From Drechslerella dactyloides (taxonomy: Eukaryota > Ascomycota > Orbiliomycetes > Orbiliales > Orbiliaceae): a DNA stretch of 64,000 nucleotides. The stretch lies in NCBI GenBank assembly GCA_020064725.1, contig JAGTWJ010000011.1, forward strand, positions 682,001 to 746,000, in the 5' to 3' direction. The position numbers and the translations under genes were made by a program. Shown here one piece after another: positions 45,656 to 56,701 of the stretch. The number at the start of each line of letters is the position of its first letter. Positions within the stretch are counted from its first letter, which is position 1. Under the pieces are notes generated by a model. The model was not told where the DNA came from. It ran no database searches and worked only from the letters and a program-made list of their open reading frames with translations.

Positions 45656-47676
45656 ATGCTCGCATCACGGTCCTCCCGATCCGCAGTCGCCTGCAGCCGT
45701 AGCTTAAGGTTCATCCAGCCGCCCGTCCGCCCCGCGCCGGCCAGATCGCTGCTCTTTGCGCCCGCCCACGCATTCACCGCTGCACGAAACCCGATCGCCC
45801 TGGGATCTTTTGTCGCTGTCCGCAATATGGCTACCGAAGGTATTTTCTTTTCGTACCCATTTAGTATTAGTCCCATGTCTGTGCAGGGCTGACAATGATG
45901 GTGTTGCAGGTCGCACCAAGATTAAGGTCAAGAATCCAGTGGTGGAGCTGGATGGCGACGTACGATGCCCTTGATCATATTAAATAACTTTCCGTGCTTC
46001 GTTTGCAGGAAACTTATAGTGGCATTGTGGTATATAGGAACAAACCAGAATCATCTGGCAGATGATCAAGGATAGAGTAGGCCCAGTCTTCCCCACGGAT
46101 TATTCACATGAAAGATTTATAGCTGATAATCTGTTATGGTGTAGCTTATCACGCCGTACGTGGGCGCTCTATGATGAGCCACTATGATAAGAACCCACTA
46201 ACGATCGATCTATAGATACCTCGACATCGACCTCAAGTATTATGATCTGGTATGCATCGATAAACTCCTTGCATACTACCTTATCATAGGGATATATTTA
46301 TTGACGCACACGTACGACTCCAACAGGGCATCGAGTACCGTGACCAAACCAATGACCAGGTCACCGTCGACGCCGCTGAGGCCATCAAGAAGTACTCCGT
46401 CGGCGTCAAATGCGCCACCATCACGCCGGACGAGGCCCGCGTCAAGGAATTCAACCTCAAGCAAATGTGGCTGTCTCCCAATGGCACCATCCGTAACATC
46501 CTCGGTGGCACCGTCTTCCGCGAGCCCATCGTCATCCCGGCCATCCCCCGTCTCGTCCCCGGCTGGGTGAAGCCAATCATCATTGGCCGCCACGCTCACG
46601 GCGACCAGTACAAGGCGAAGGACTTCATCGCCAAGGAGGAAGGCACCCTCGAGATGGTGTTCACGCCCAAGAACGGCGGACCCGTTGAGAAGATTGATGT
46701 CTTTGACTACAAGCATGATGGCGGTGTCGCGCTGACAATGTACAACACCGACGACTCGATCAAAGGATTTGCCCATGCGTCGTTCAAGCTTGCGCTTGAC
46801 CGAGGCTACCCGCTGTACTTGTCGACCAAGAACACAATCCTGAAGAAGTACGACGGCAGATTCAAGGACCTCTTCCAGGAGATCTATGAAAACGAGTACA
46901 AGTCCCAGTTCGAGGCCAAGGGCCTCTGGTACGAGCATCGATTGGTAGGTCCAGCTGTTGCATTTTATTCAACGAAGAATGACGACTCACGATGGAATAG
47001 ATCGACGACATGGTTGCGCAAATGATCAAGTCCAGCGGTGGCTTCATCATGGCCTTGAAGAACGTAAGTCAATGCAATGCCCGCCCTAGCTCCCGTATTC
47101 GACGCAGCGCTAACTGTTTCCGTAGTGTAAGATACCTCGTGTGGTCCCAGACGGGAAATGTATACTAATCCGGCGAACGATCTGAACAGACGACGGCGAC
47201 GTCCAGTCGGACGTTGTTGCACAAGGTTATGGCTCCCTGGGCCTGATGACTTCCGTCCTCATCACGCCTGACGGCAAAACGTTCGAATCCGAGGCCGCCC
47301 ATGGAACCGTCACCCGCCACTACCGCGAGCACCAGAAGGGCAAGGAAACTTCCACCAACCCCATCGCATCTATCGTAAGCGTCTCCCAACCCCCTCTATT
47401 AGTCGCTTGATATATATCTAACGGCTGTTATCCGTACAGTTCGCCTGGACTCGCGGTCTGATCCAGCGAGGGAAACTCGACAACACCCCAGATGTCGTCG
47501 CATTCGCCGAAGCCGTTGAGAAGGCCTGCATCGACGCCGTGGACCAGGACGGCATTATGACCAAGGACCTGGCCCTCGCACAAGGCAAGACCGACAGAAG
47601 CGCCTACGTCAACACAGCGCAATACTTTGACGCCGTCGTCCGACGGCTCAACAGCACCCTTGAATCGAAGCTGTAA
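45656..47676 (+). CDS. IDP1: NADP-dependent isocitrate dehydrogenase (mitochondrial/cytosolic/peroxisomal)
   Basis: Oxidatively decarboxylates isocitrate to 2-oxoglutarate, making NADPH. Ten exons: 45656-45839, 45910-45959, 46038-46076, 46145-46155 (11 nt), 46216-46249, 46327-46944, 47001-47063, 47126 (1 nt), 47190-47374 and 47440-47676, giving 473 residues. Residues 1-57 are an Arg/Ala-rich presequence. Met58 (ATG at 45827, MATEG) could start a cytosolic form of 416 residues, the family length. The C-terminus is ESKL, a PTS1 peroxisomal signal. Diagnostic segments include QTRIIWQMIKDR, KYYDLGIEYRDQT, KCATITPDEARV, GGTVFREPI and AAHGTVTRHYREHQKGKETSTNPIASI. The 1-nt exon supplies the T of Tyr in KNYDGDVQSD; without it the frame stops early. 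Intron 2 skips an earlier CAG at 46008. Confidence 0.96.
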
Positions 47677-48469
47677 AAGAAAACAACAACAAAACAACAG
47701 CATACGCATATGGATTCTAGAATTTTTCCGCGCTAGCTTGAAATTTCTGGTTGAAAGATCGGTATTATATTCGAATCGAAGGCGCTCGCTGCTGCTGCTG
47801 TACTTTCCTGGGATGCATGTATGTACGATGTAGAGCTGTCGAGTATAGATATATGTATACCCTCACATGGCACATTTGCATTTTGCAGGAGATGGGGATG
47901 GTTGAACTTTTTTCTTCGATTCTTGAACATTATTTTCTGTGGCTTTCCTTATTTTCTTTCTTCCTGTAGTATCTTGATGCTTGTATGATAGTGCTACGTC
48001 ATTCATTTCATATGCAGATATGCTTTCTTGCCCGCTCTAGACGCATGTTAGCTCATGCTGATCCGCTCCGTTTGGACCAACGGAATGCCCTGGCTGTAAG
48101 GAGACGTAAGGTACTCACGCTCCAGAGCTGAAACTCCCTCGGAAATCCATAGACGTGCACGCACACCCGTAGATAGATGTAGATGAAACGAATGCAAGTA
48201 AGGAAGAGGAAATAGTCCCGCACGCTTACACGCTGCTGAAAGCATATAAAAGGAAGAGCCCCCCCTGCTGTAGCCTTCTCTTCCTCCATCCTTCTTTCAT
48301 CACCCTCTTCCTTTGGCAACCTCTTCGTGTCAATCACCCGGGCTTTCTTTCGCCCACCACTCCTCATGTTGGCTCGCTTCAACAATGTGTGTGGGCGGTA
48401 AGGGCGTTTTGGCCAAATGTATGTGGGAGCAGTTGGCTCCTCATGAAGCATTCCTCTCCTCTTGTACCG
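47677..48469. other. Intergenic between convergent genes
   Basis: Downstream region of IDP, T-rich, with no gene seen. The minus-strand frame at 48053-48451 lacks any family resemblance. Confidence 0.5.
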
Positions 48470-49844
48470 TCACTTCCTTATCGCATGGAAGTCTATGCTT
48501 TCAACGCCCTTCTCCTCTATCGGGATATAATGATACAATCCCGAGAATCGTATGATCCCGAGTGCTCGTGGATCTTGCCGGATGTGCATGTTCGCCATGA
48601 AGGCGAGCGCCATCGTTGGCTTCCCGGGAGGGAGAAGCTTTACAGGTAGACGAAAGCACTTGGTGTCGAAGTCTGAGCACTTCATGCTGTACGTATCCCA
48701 TCCCTTCATTAGCTTCTCTCTGTCTCTCTTTCCTATAACATTCCACTAATGTCTGATAGCATGTAGCCCTCCGTCGGTAAACAAAACCAAGACTGGCTCA
48801 GGATAACTTACATCATTAATGGCCTTCGATTCTCCGCCACGATGTCGCTCAGTAGGCCGACATTCTTGCCGAAGTTCTTGTCGACCAGCCAGCTATGGAC
48901 GCGGCCGTATGACATGACGATGTCAAGGATGTCATGGTCCTGGCATACGACTTCGACCGACCACTTGCTATATGCAACGGTACCTTCTCGCAGTTCTTTA
49001 TTCAGCTGTACACGAATCGAACGAAGATCTATCAGCATCATGCCTCCTAGTAGAAAGTATCGGGCTGGGCAACGCAAAAAAATACAACAGACGGCTATAT
49101 ATACTGCATGAGTATACAGAAATATCTATCACCAATGGTCGTCGTCGTCGCGAATCATCGCCGTACAAGATACGCCGGGTCAGAATCAAGTCTCTATTTC
49201 TATATATATGTGGTATATATATAGATGAGGTGGAGCAGTTGAAGTCGAGAGCAGATGGGTGACGCAACACCTACACGCAAGCAGTCCTTCATCCGCAGAA
49301 TCAAGTCACGGACGAAGATGTTCACCTCCTGCACTTTCGCCTCGAGCAACAGCGACCTTGCGTGCTCTTCATGACTTGCGGCTCCTTGACTCAGCGCTGG
49401 AAGCTTTGCTACGCTTTCCGCCAGTGCTTCCGCTCGTTTGAATGTGAGCGTCAGTTTTGGCTCATGTTCACCGTCCGCGAAATGGGGTTGAAAGAGATCC
49501 TCCTCAAAATAGACACCAGAGTATGCATCGCCTTGCATTTCGTCTTCGTTGTCGCCGAATTCGTCAAGGAGTTCTTTGCCTTCGATATCATCGTCGCTCT
49601 TGTTGGCGTAGTCGGCTGCGTCGTCGCTTTGGTAGTCTGCGGGAAGCTCCTCATAAAAGAAATGCAGGTCTTCCTTAGCTGGCTGGTTCTCATCCTGGTG
49701 GTATCGAGGTCGAAACTTGCGGTGGCCGATTATCTGTGTGTGGTAGTCGGTGTCCTCGTTGGGAGTGGATGTGGTTGCGTCGGCATGGGGACGATCCGAC
49801 GCTGCACTGTTGATGCAGTAGTGGTCCTGGTCGATTTCAGCCAT
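48470..49844 (-). CDS. Hypothetical acidic protein, unrecognised
   Basis: I do not recognise this protein, and the model is tentative. Three minus-strand exons, 49844-49275, 49005-48812 and 48686-48470, join with matching phases (donors GTAGGT and GTAAGT, acceptors TACAG and TACAG) and give 326 residues. Exon 1 (190 codons, from an ATG) is acidic and Gln/Asp/Glu-rich (DDAADYANKSDDDIEGKELLDEFGD is its core), ending in a possible helix with EEHARSLLLEAKVQEVNIF. Exons 2 and 3 look globular: VEVVCQDHDILDIVMSYGRVHSWL, then PGKPTMALAFMANMHIRQDP. Intron 1 is 269 nt, longer than others here, so its acceptor may be wrong. It could be a lineage-specific gene. No transposon motifs were seen. Confidence 0.45.
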
Positions 49845-50666
49845 GATGAAGAAAGCCTTGACAGCGGTGCTAATGGATGATGGACTGGGAGAGAATGTGG
49901 GCTGGCACGCCAGGTGTTATGTTGTGGTGGTGGTCGACGAAAGGGAAATTCTCCTGCGATAAGAGGGGGGAAGGTTGCCGCTGAGGTGGGTATAAAATTC
50001 ACGACTCTGCGACGGATTCGATGCTCTCGCCGCAAAACGACTTTCCCTCGATGCCCGCATGCCCCCCACCAGCTGCAAATTATGTCCTCGATGCTACTTG
50101 GACAGCAGAACTCACGACGAAGAAATGATTACCGTTTCGCTTACAGCACTTTGGTAAACTTACGCTGGAGTACAGGTTCCAGTGGCAGTCCGGTTTAGGG
50201 GAGAAGGCACCAGGGCCTCTCTAAGAGAGGTCACCTTATTGGGTCAGAGCAAAAGATGAAGTGCTAAGTTATTGTCCAATGCAACGGTGTAGACACAGGC
50301 TGTGGATCAATTCAGAAATGGGGGACAAGATTTGAATGGATGACAGAATATGCCTCCTGGCCAAACGCTGTTCGTTTAACTTTACGATTTTCATGTACCG
50401 AATATTTACATGTACGCTAGAGCTTTTGTTGCAAGACGAGAGATACAGATAGGACAAATTGACGGAAAAATTGATCAAGTCAATACTTTTAGCTCCTGAT
50501 AGATAGCAGCATATTGAGTCTAGAAATAAACCTGTCTAGCCAATGTATCTGTACCAAAACCCCAGTACGCCTGCATGCATGCTGATGCAACGCCGATATA
50601 TACATACACCCAAAGCACAAAATACCACAGATACTCATAATGTACACATACAAGGTAACAGCCACA
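49845..50666. other. Intergenic between tandem minus-strand genes
   Basis: Contains the promoter of the hypothetical acidic-protein gene and the UTP15 3' region. AT-rich around 50270-50560. No gene seen. Confidence 0.5.
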
Positions 50667-52309
50667 TCATTCGGACCCCGCGAGCAGCAGACTCAGCATC
50701 CCGTGTACCTCCGTTGCGCCTTTACTTTTCCGCACTTCGTCGTTCACACGTTCGTACAACTTGACGACCAGCCCGTCGATTGCCTTGCTCTGTCCGAAGG
50801 ATGCGGCGTAGAGATCTAGCAGCAGCATCGTCACGTCCGCGAGGAGGTTGAAGAAGCGGGGGTCTTGCAGGTATTTGGTTAGGTATTTTAGTATCGGCTG
50901 GAGTGTTTCCTCTGTGCGGCCTTGGAGGGCGGCGCGGAGTGCGGATTGGTGTTTGAGTGCTGTTAACGCGTTGTACGGGACGACCGGGTCTTTGATCTAT
51001 ATTATGCCGCCGTTAGTATCTATGCTTTCGTTGGTGGGTGGAGGCGGTGGAGTAGCGGGGAGGGTGGATGGATGGGTGTACGTACCAGCAGCACCTCGTC
51101 GAGGGCCTCGGTGTAGTTCGACCGCATGAACGCCTTTTCCCACTTCTTCAGCTTCCGCTTTCGATCCTTGTCCATGATGATGATATCCTCCGCGCCGCCC
51201 TTGTAGTCGACCCCGCGGATCTTCCGCTGGTAGTTCTTCGACCGCGTCTTCTTCTCCCGGCGGATGGCCTCGTCGATGCCCAGCTCGGCCAGGCGGCCAA
51301 TCTCGCCTAGCACATCCATCTTTTGCGCGCCGGACGCCCGCGTCTTGATGCTCAGCATGCCGTTCGCCATGCCGACGACAAGATGCTTGTCGTCCGGCGA
51401 TACGCCCAGACATAGTACTGGCTCCGGATACTTGAACCCATGGACGACCTTCCACTCGCGCGTCTCGTACACCTTGACGTGGCCGTCGAGGCCCGCTGAG
51501 AGCACGCGGTTGGCGCCGGCCGTCGCTATCCCCGTTACCGTCTTCTGGTGGTTGCTGAGCTGTCGTAGCGCCTTTGCGGCGACGACGTCCAGTACGTTCA
51601 GCGTGCTGCCTGCCGCGCTGAGGATCGTGGTGCCGCCGGCCATCGGTACGACGCTTTCGACGGCGTGCGCGTGCGTGAACGTCATGACACAGCCGCCGGA
51701 GGCGCTGGCGGTTGATATGCGCGGGTCCCACAGCTTGACGGTGCCGTCGTAGGAGCCGGAGATGACGGTGCCGGATGCGCCGGGGAGGAAGGCGCCCGTG
51801 CGCACGTAGTCGGCGTGACCGTTGAAGATGTGCGTTGGCTCGTGCGAGGGGATGTCCCAAAGTCGAACGGTTGTGTCGTCGCTGGCGGACATGAGGGTTG
51901 TAAGGGAGGTCGGGGAGAAGAGGGTCGTTTGCACCGGCTGCTTGTGGTGGTCGAAGGAGCGCAGGATGACGCGGGAACCGACGTCGAAGATCTGGATGAG
52001 GCCCGTGGCGTCGCCGGCGACGAGGATCTTGCCATCGGCGCGGATGTTGGCGCTGTAGACGGTGTCTTTAAAGCGAGCGATGGTCTTGGAGACCGCGCGG
52101 GTCTTGGAGGAGAAGATTTGCACTCGGGTCGCCGACGAGACGACGAGGTCGTGCGGTGCGGTGGGGGCGAAGGTTGTGTGCGTGATCGCGGCGTACGAGT
52201 TGATGAGGAGGGGGGACTTGTATGTGCGCCAGTAGCGGTTGTCGGGCGTCAGTGCGGCGGGCAGGGCCGCCAGCTTGACGGGCTGGATGTGCTGTGCCGG
52301 CGCCGCCAT
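50667..52309 (-). CDS. UTP15: U3 snoRNP / t-UTP component UTP15
   Basis: A nucleolar WD-repeat protein of the t-UTP (UTP-A) subcomplex of the small-subunit processome, required for 18S rRNA maturation and rDNA transcription. Two minus-strand exons, 52309-51086 and 50996-50667 (donor GTACGT, acceptor ATATAG), give 517 residues, matching yeast Utp15. Seven WD repeats span about 60-350 (for example SASDDTTVRLWD, SGSYDGTVKLWD and SAGLDGHVKVYE). The UTP15 C-terminal helical domain covers about 390-510, after the RSKNYQRKIRGVDYKG motif. I chose the ATG at 52309 because the upstream open frame has no homologous character. It lies 210 nt downstream of the GUF1 stop, in the same direction. Confidence 0.95.
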
Positions 52310-52519
52310 CGTAGTGGTGGTGGTGGGTGGTGATGTCGAACCTGGTGTTTCTGGATGTTGAAGGTTGAGGGAGAGTATCGAATTGAACCGAGATTCTAAA
52401 TTTTTGGATCGCGCGAAAATTGGTGGTGACAAAATGCAACAGCGACAACGCGCTTGAATATATTGAGAAGTATGTACAGAACCCTCGGATATCATATCAT
52501 ACAGCTAGATACACTATCG

Positions 52520-54935
52520 CTACTTCGAGTACTTGTTCTTTTTCTTCGGCTTGGCGGGCGCGCTGCCGTCCGGCGTGCGCGCCAGGAAGCCGTGGAAGGC
52601 CGATTGGTCGATAATCACATTCCCAATTGCTGGATATACCCGTCAGTTAGTTAGTTAGATATGAATTCTCAGTCTCACCGCGATCAGACTGGAAGGATAA
52701 CGTACCCCGCAGCTTCTTCTTGCCGGCCTTCTGCTTCTCCAGCAGCTTCTTCCGCCGCGTGTGGTCTCCGCCGTACAACTAGCATCAATCACGCCGTCAG
52801 CTCGAACACATCTCCCACACACCGACATGTACTACGAGTTCAAAACTTACTTTTGCGGTCACGTCTTTGCGGTACGGCTGGATGGTCTCGCGCGCGAGCA
52901 CTTTCTTCCCAATCGCCGCTTGAATGACGACCGCAAACAGCTGCCGGTCGACGAATTGCTTGAACCGCTGCACCCACATCCGCCCCAGCCGCTCCGCCTG
53001 GCTCCGATGGCACAGCTGGGCGATCGCATCCACGGGCTCCTTGTTGACCAGCAGCTCCAGCTTTACAATGTCAGACTTGTGATACCCTGCGTCCTCGTAG
53101 TCGAGTGTCGCGTACCCCTTCGTCACGCTCTTGAGCTTGCCGAACAGATCGTCGACGAGCTGCAGCAGCGGCAGCTTGTACTTGAGGATGACCTGCGTCG
53201 CGAAGAAGCTCAGCTCGACCTGCTCACCGCGGTTCTCCTGGCAGAGCTCGATCACGTTGCCGAGAAACTCCGCCGGCTCGACGGGGACGGTGATGGTGGC
53301 GAGGACGAACGGCTCTTGGATCTCCTCGAGCTTCGTCCGGACGACGTCTTCGTCCGGGTACAGCGACGGGTTCGTGATGATTGTCTCGCCGCGGGTCTTC
53401 GAGCTCTTGATGTCTCGCCAGACGATCTTAAACGGCACCGTCGGCGCCGTGATCAGCAGCTGGGACCCGCCGAATTCCTGCCGCAGCCGGTCCTCGAACA
53501 CGGAGCAGTGCAGCGTGCCGAGGAACCCCAGCCGCCAGCCGAGACCGAGCGCGTGGGAAGACTCCTTTGCGATCGTGACGCTGCGGTCGTTGAGCGTGAG
53601 CTGGTTGATGCTCTCTTCTAGCTTTTCAAACTCGTCCTGGTTCGTCGGGAAGGCGCCGACGAAGACCATCGGCTGCGGCTCCTCGAACCCGCGGAAGGGC
53701 TCGACCTCCTTGCCCACGTGGCAAAACGTGTCACCGAGCTTCGCGTCTGAGATCGTCTTCATCCCCGGGTTGAAGTACATGTACCCCACTTGCCCCGCGC
53801 GGAGCGCCCCCGTTGACACCTCCGTCGGATACTGGATGCCGAGCTCGCCGACGAAATACTTCAGCTTAGACCCCATCGACATGATGTGGTCGCCGGGGCA
53901 GACGACGCCGTCGAAGACGCGGACGAGCAGCACGACGCCCTTGTACGTCGAGTACCAGCTATCTATCAGCAGCATGCGCAGCGGCTTGTCCGGCGACCCC
54001 TCAGGCGGCGGCACCCGCTCGATGACAGCGGGGAGGACCTGCGCGACGTTCACACCCGTCTTGGCGGACACGAGCACGGGGTCCTCGAGCTCAAAGCTGC
54101 TCGCCAGCTGCTCGATCGCGCGCTCGGGCTCCGCGTGCGGGAGGTCGACTTTGTTTATCACGGGAATCATGCTGAGTCCCTGCGCGAAGGCGAGGTAGAA
54201 ATTCGCGACGGTCTGCGCCTGGACGCCCTGCGATGCATCGACGACGAGCAACGCCCCGTTGCACGAGGCGTACGAGCGGGAGACCTCGGCACGGAAGTCG
54301 ACGTGGCCGGGCGTATCGACGAGGTGCAGCAGGTAGTCCGCGCCGCGGTGATTGTAGAGCATCGTGCAGGTTTGCGCCTTGACCGTGATCCCACGCTCGC
54401 GCTCGACGTCCAGCTTGTCGAGCACCTGCGCGCTGCCGCCGGGTTGGATCGTGCCGGTGAGTTCGAGCAGCCGGTCGCTAACTGTACGTCTCGTCAAGAG
54501 TTTTTGCTTAGCGTAGGTAGCTATGGATATAACGTAGCGGGGAGGATTGCGGCGTACGAGTGCTCTTGCCATGGTCCTACAGAGATCGGTTCCATCCATC
54601 AGAGTGTGTTCCCATGTCAATTGGACAGCGACGGCAGGTTCATACGATGTGCGCGATCACGCAAAAGTTACGCATTCTGAGACGGCTTCGTCAGCATAGC
54701 TCTGTATACTACGTGGTGACGATAGGCAGTCGGACCTCTCAATCGGGACCGCGGCGACTCGCGCCTCGAGCTCGGGGCTCGCGCGGACGGTGGCGGCATG
54801 CCGGCGCTGTAGGTTGTAGGGATATCGTAGCGACGGCCACGGGAGGGGCCGCCGCGGGGCAATCGGGCGGAGGAGCAGCCGCGGGAGCAGGGCGTCCGAG
54901 AAATGCGCAGAGCCCGTCCGGAGCGGAGATGCCAT
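52520..54935 (-). CDS. GUF1: Mitochondrial elongation factor 4 / LepA-type GTPase GUF1
   Basis: A mitochondrial ribosome-binding GTPase (EF4/LepA) that helps translation under stress, on the matrix side of the inner membrane. Six minus-strand exons: 54935-54736, 54676-54646 (31 nt), 54576-54558 (19 nt), 54481-52851, 52778-52706 and 52629-52520, giving 687 residues. Exon 1 is an Arg/Leu/Pro-rich presequence. The G1 motif is rebuilt over three exons: RNFCVIAHI, then DHGKSTL, then SDRLLELTG. G3 is DTPGHVDF and G4 NKVDL. LepA-specific domains follow, with the C-terminal SDIVKLELLVN, LYGGDHTRRKKLLEKQKAGKKK and a basic end. No single long open frame shows a P-loop, so the short exons matter for annotation. 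Confidence 0.96.
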
Positions 54936-55212
54936 TGGCGGGGACGTAGATTCGTGGTGGTTGTCGCTCACGAGTGAAGTTGTAAATTTTCGCCATCGGC
55001 TGTGCAACACGCGTGGGACGAATTCATGAACATTCCAACCCGACACTGCAGATACAAAACGTAGAAGGCATAAAATCAATGTATAGATAACATCTCCATC
55101 CAGCTGCCTGCCAACGCCGACCAGCCACTCCAATACACCCAAACACGATCACTCCCGAGTCCACCATTATATAAACAAGAAGAAAAGAATACAGCTCCAC
55201 GCAGAGACCTGG

Positions 55213-56240
55213 CTACTCGGTGATCCGGTAGCTCACCATCGTCTCGACGCGATGGCTGCTGCTCGACCACGAGCGCAGCTGCACCTGCTCCGCGTCCTGG
55301 ATGCCCTCGTCCTCGCCGTCCCCCCACTCCATCGGCACCTCCGCGTCGCCATCCGCGTAGACGAGCACGTTGAACGTGCAGTTGCCGTTGAGCATGGGCA
55401 GAAATGTGACCGATGCTGTAATCTGGCGGAATATCGACTGTATCTCCTCCTGTATCTCCTTCTCCGTCTTGTCCGCCGACTCGCCCGCGCCGCTGCCAAA
55501 TCACATACCATGGTTAGCCGCCGTATATACTATAATAAGGCGACATTGGAATAGAGTGTAGGAGTGGGAAAACTCACGTAGCACCGGCATTCTCTTTATC
55601 CATCGCGTCACCCCCACTACTCGCCGCAGCAGCCGCGGCAGACTTCTTCTTTTTACCCCCGCCGAGGATCTGCACGTCGAACTGCCACCGCTCAAGCTTG
55701 TCGCCGGAATCCTTGTCCGAGATGACGAGAATGAACTTCGATATCTTGCCGTGCAGCATCCAGCGGCTAAGCTGGGACATGATTTTCTTAATGTATGCTT
55801 TCACCTGGTCGTCCGTGTTGACGAGCATGTTCAGCCCGTACTTTTTGACACTGCACATTCATCCCGTTAGCTGTGTTCATCGTAGCGTCTATTGCTTCGT
55901 GCGGATGAAGTGCGGGTGTGCATGCGGGTGTATTAGGGGATCGCGTACGGAGAAAAGTCGTCGGGGGGGTAGACGCCCCTCTGGAATAAAATCGAGTGGA
56001 TCGAATACTCAAACTGTCATTCCTCCCAAATCAGCACGGCTCGTACACTATCATTCCACCCTCACACCGCCCGGTACGCGTCGACGGGTAATTGGGGATC
56101 CTAAGGAGACTACGTACGAACTCGGAGACCATCTTGGCACTGCCCTTCAGCGTGAGCTTGTGGACCTTATCCCCCTCCTCGCCGCCGGCCGCAGCCGCAG
56201 CCGCCTTCTTCGTCTTCTTAATGGGCTTTTCGGCGGGCAT
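55213..56240 (-). CDS. MAD2: Spindle assembly checkpoint protein MAD2
   Basis: A HORMA-domain protein that, when activated at unattached kinetochores, binds Cdc20 and blocks APC/C. Four minus-strand exons, 56240-56118, 56013-55949, 55850-55578 and 55492-55213, give 246 residues against the usual 195-210. The excess is a Lys/Ala-rich N-terminal extension of about 28 residues and a low-complexity insertion (GGGKKKKSAAAAAASSGG) in the loop after ERWQFDV. HORMA landmarks are KGSAKMVSEFFEYSI, LFQRGVYP, KKYGLNMLV, LERWQFDV, IQSIFRQITASVTFLPML and the safety-belt end HRVETMVSYRI. Phases are 0, 2 and 2 and agree. Its stop lies 278 nt upstream of GUF1's start in the same orientation. Confidence 0.94.
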
Positions 56241-56701
56241 GGTGTATGCAGTACTGGCGTTTTATCAGGTATCGTATGATGGTAGTTATGTACGGAGTGC
56301 TGGTAGACGGTGGATGGAGTGTGGAGGAGTGTCTGGAATGGAGGTCGCGAGGAGCTCGAGCTCGCCTGGTAAATAGTCGTGTGTTGCCCCGGGAACACCG
56401 CCACCAGAATACTCTATCACGACTTTGAACATGACGGCTTCACTCAAAGACCGCTTTTGACGATGAAAAATAATGGTGATGGATTGAATGCTATCCCACG
56501 CTTGCGCTGCAGTACTATAGTAGTATAGATAGTGTACAGAACCATGCGATAGCTACCAAATGCAAGAGAAAAGAAAAGCAGATGAGAATGCAGATATCAA
56601 TGCAATGCAACGCCCAAGTCTATCCGTAAACCACCAAAGTAGAACACCGACAATGCGAATGTATGTACAAAGACACTCAAATAAAGCACAAAGAAAACCT
56701 C
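56241..56701. other. Intergenic between MAD2 and the molybdate transporter
   Basis: MAD2 promoter and the 3' end of the transporter gene. No gene seen. Confidence 0.5.
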
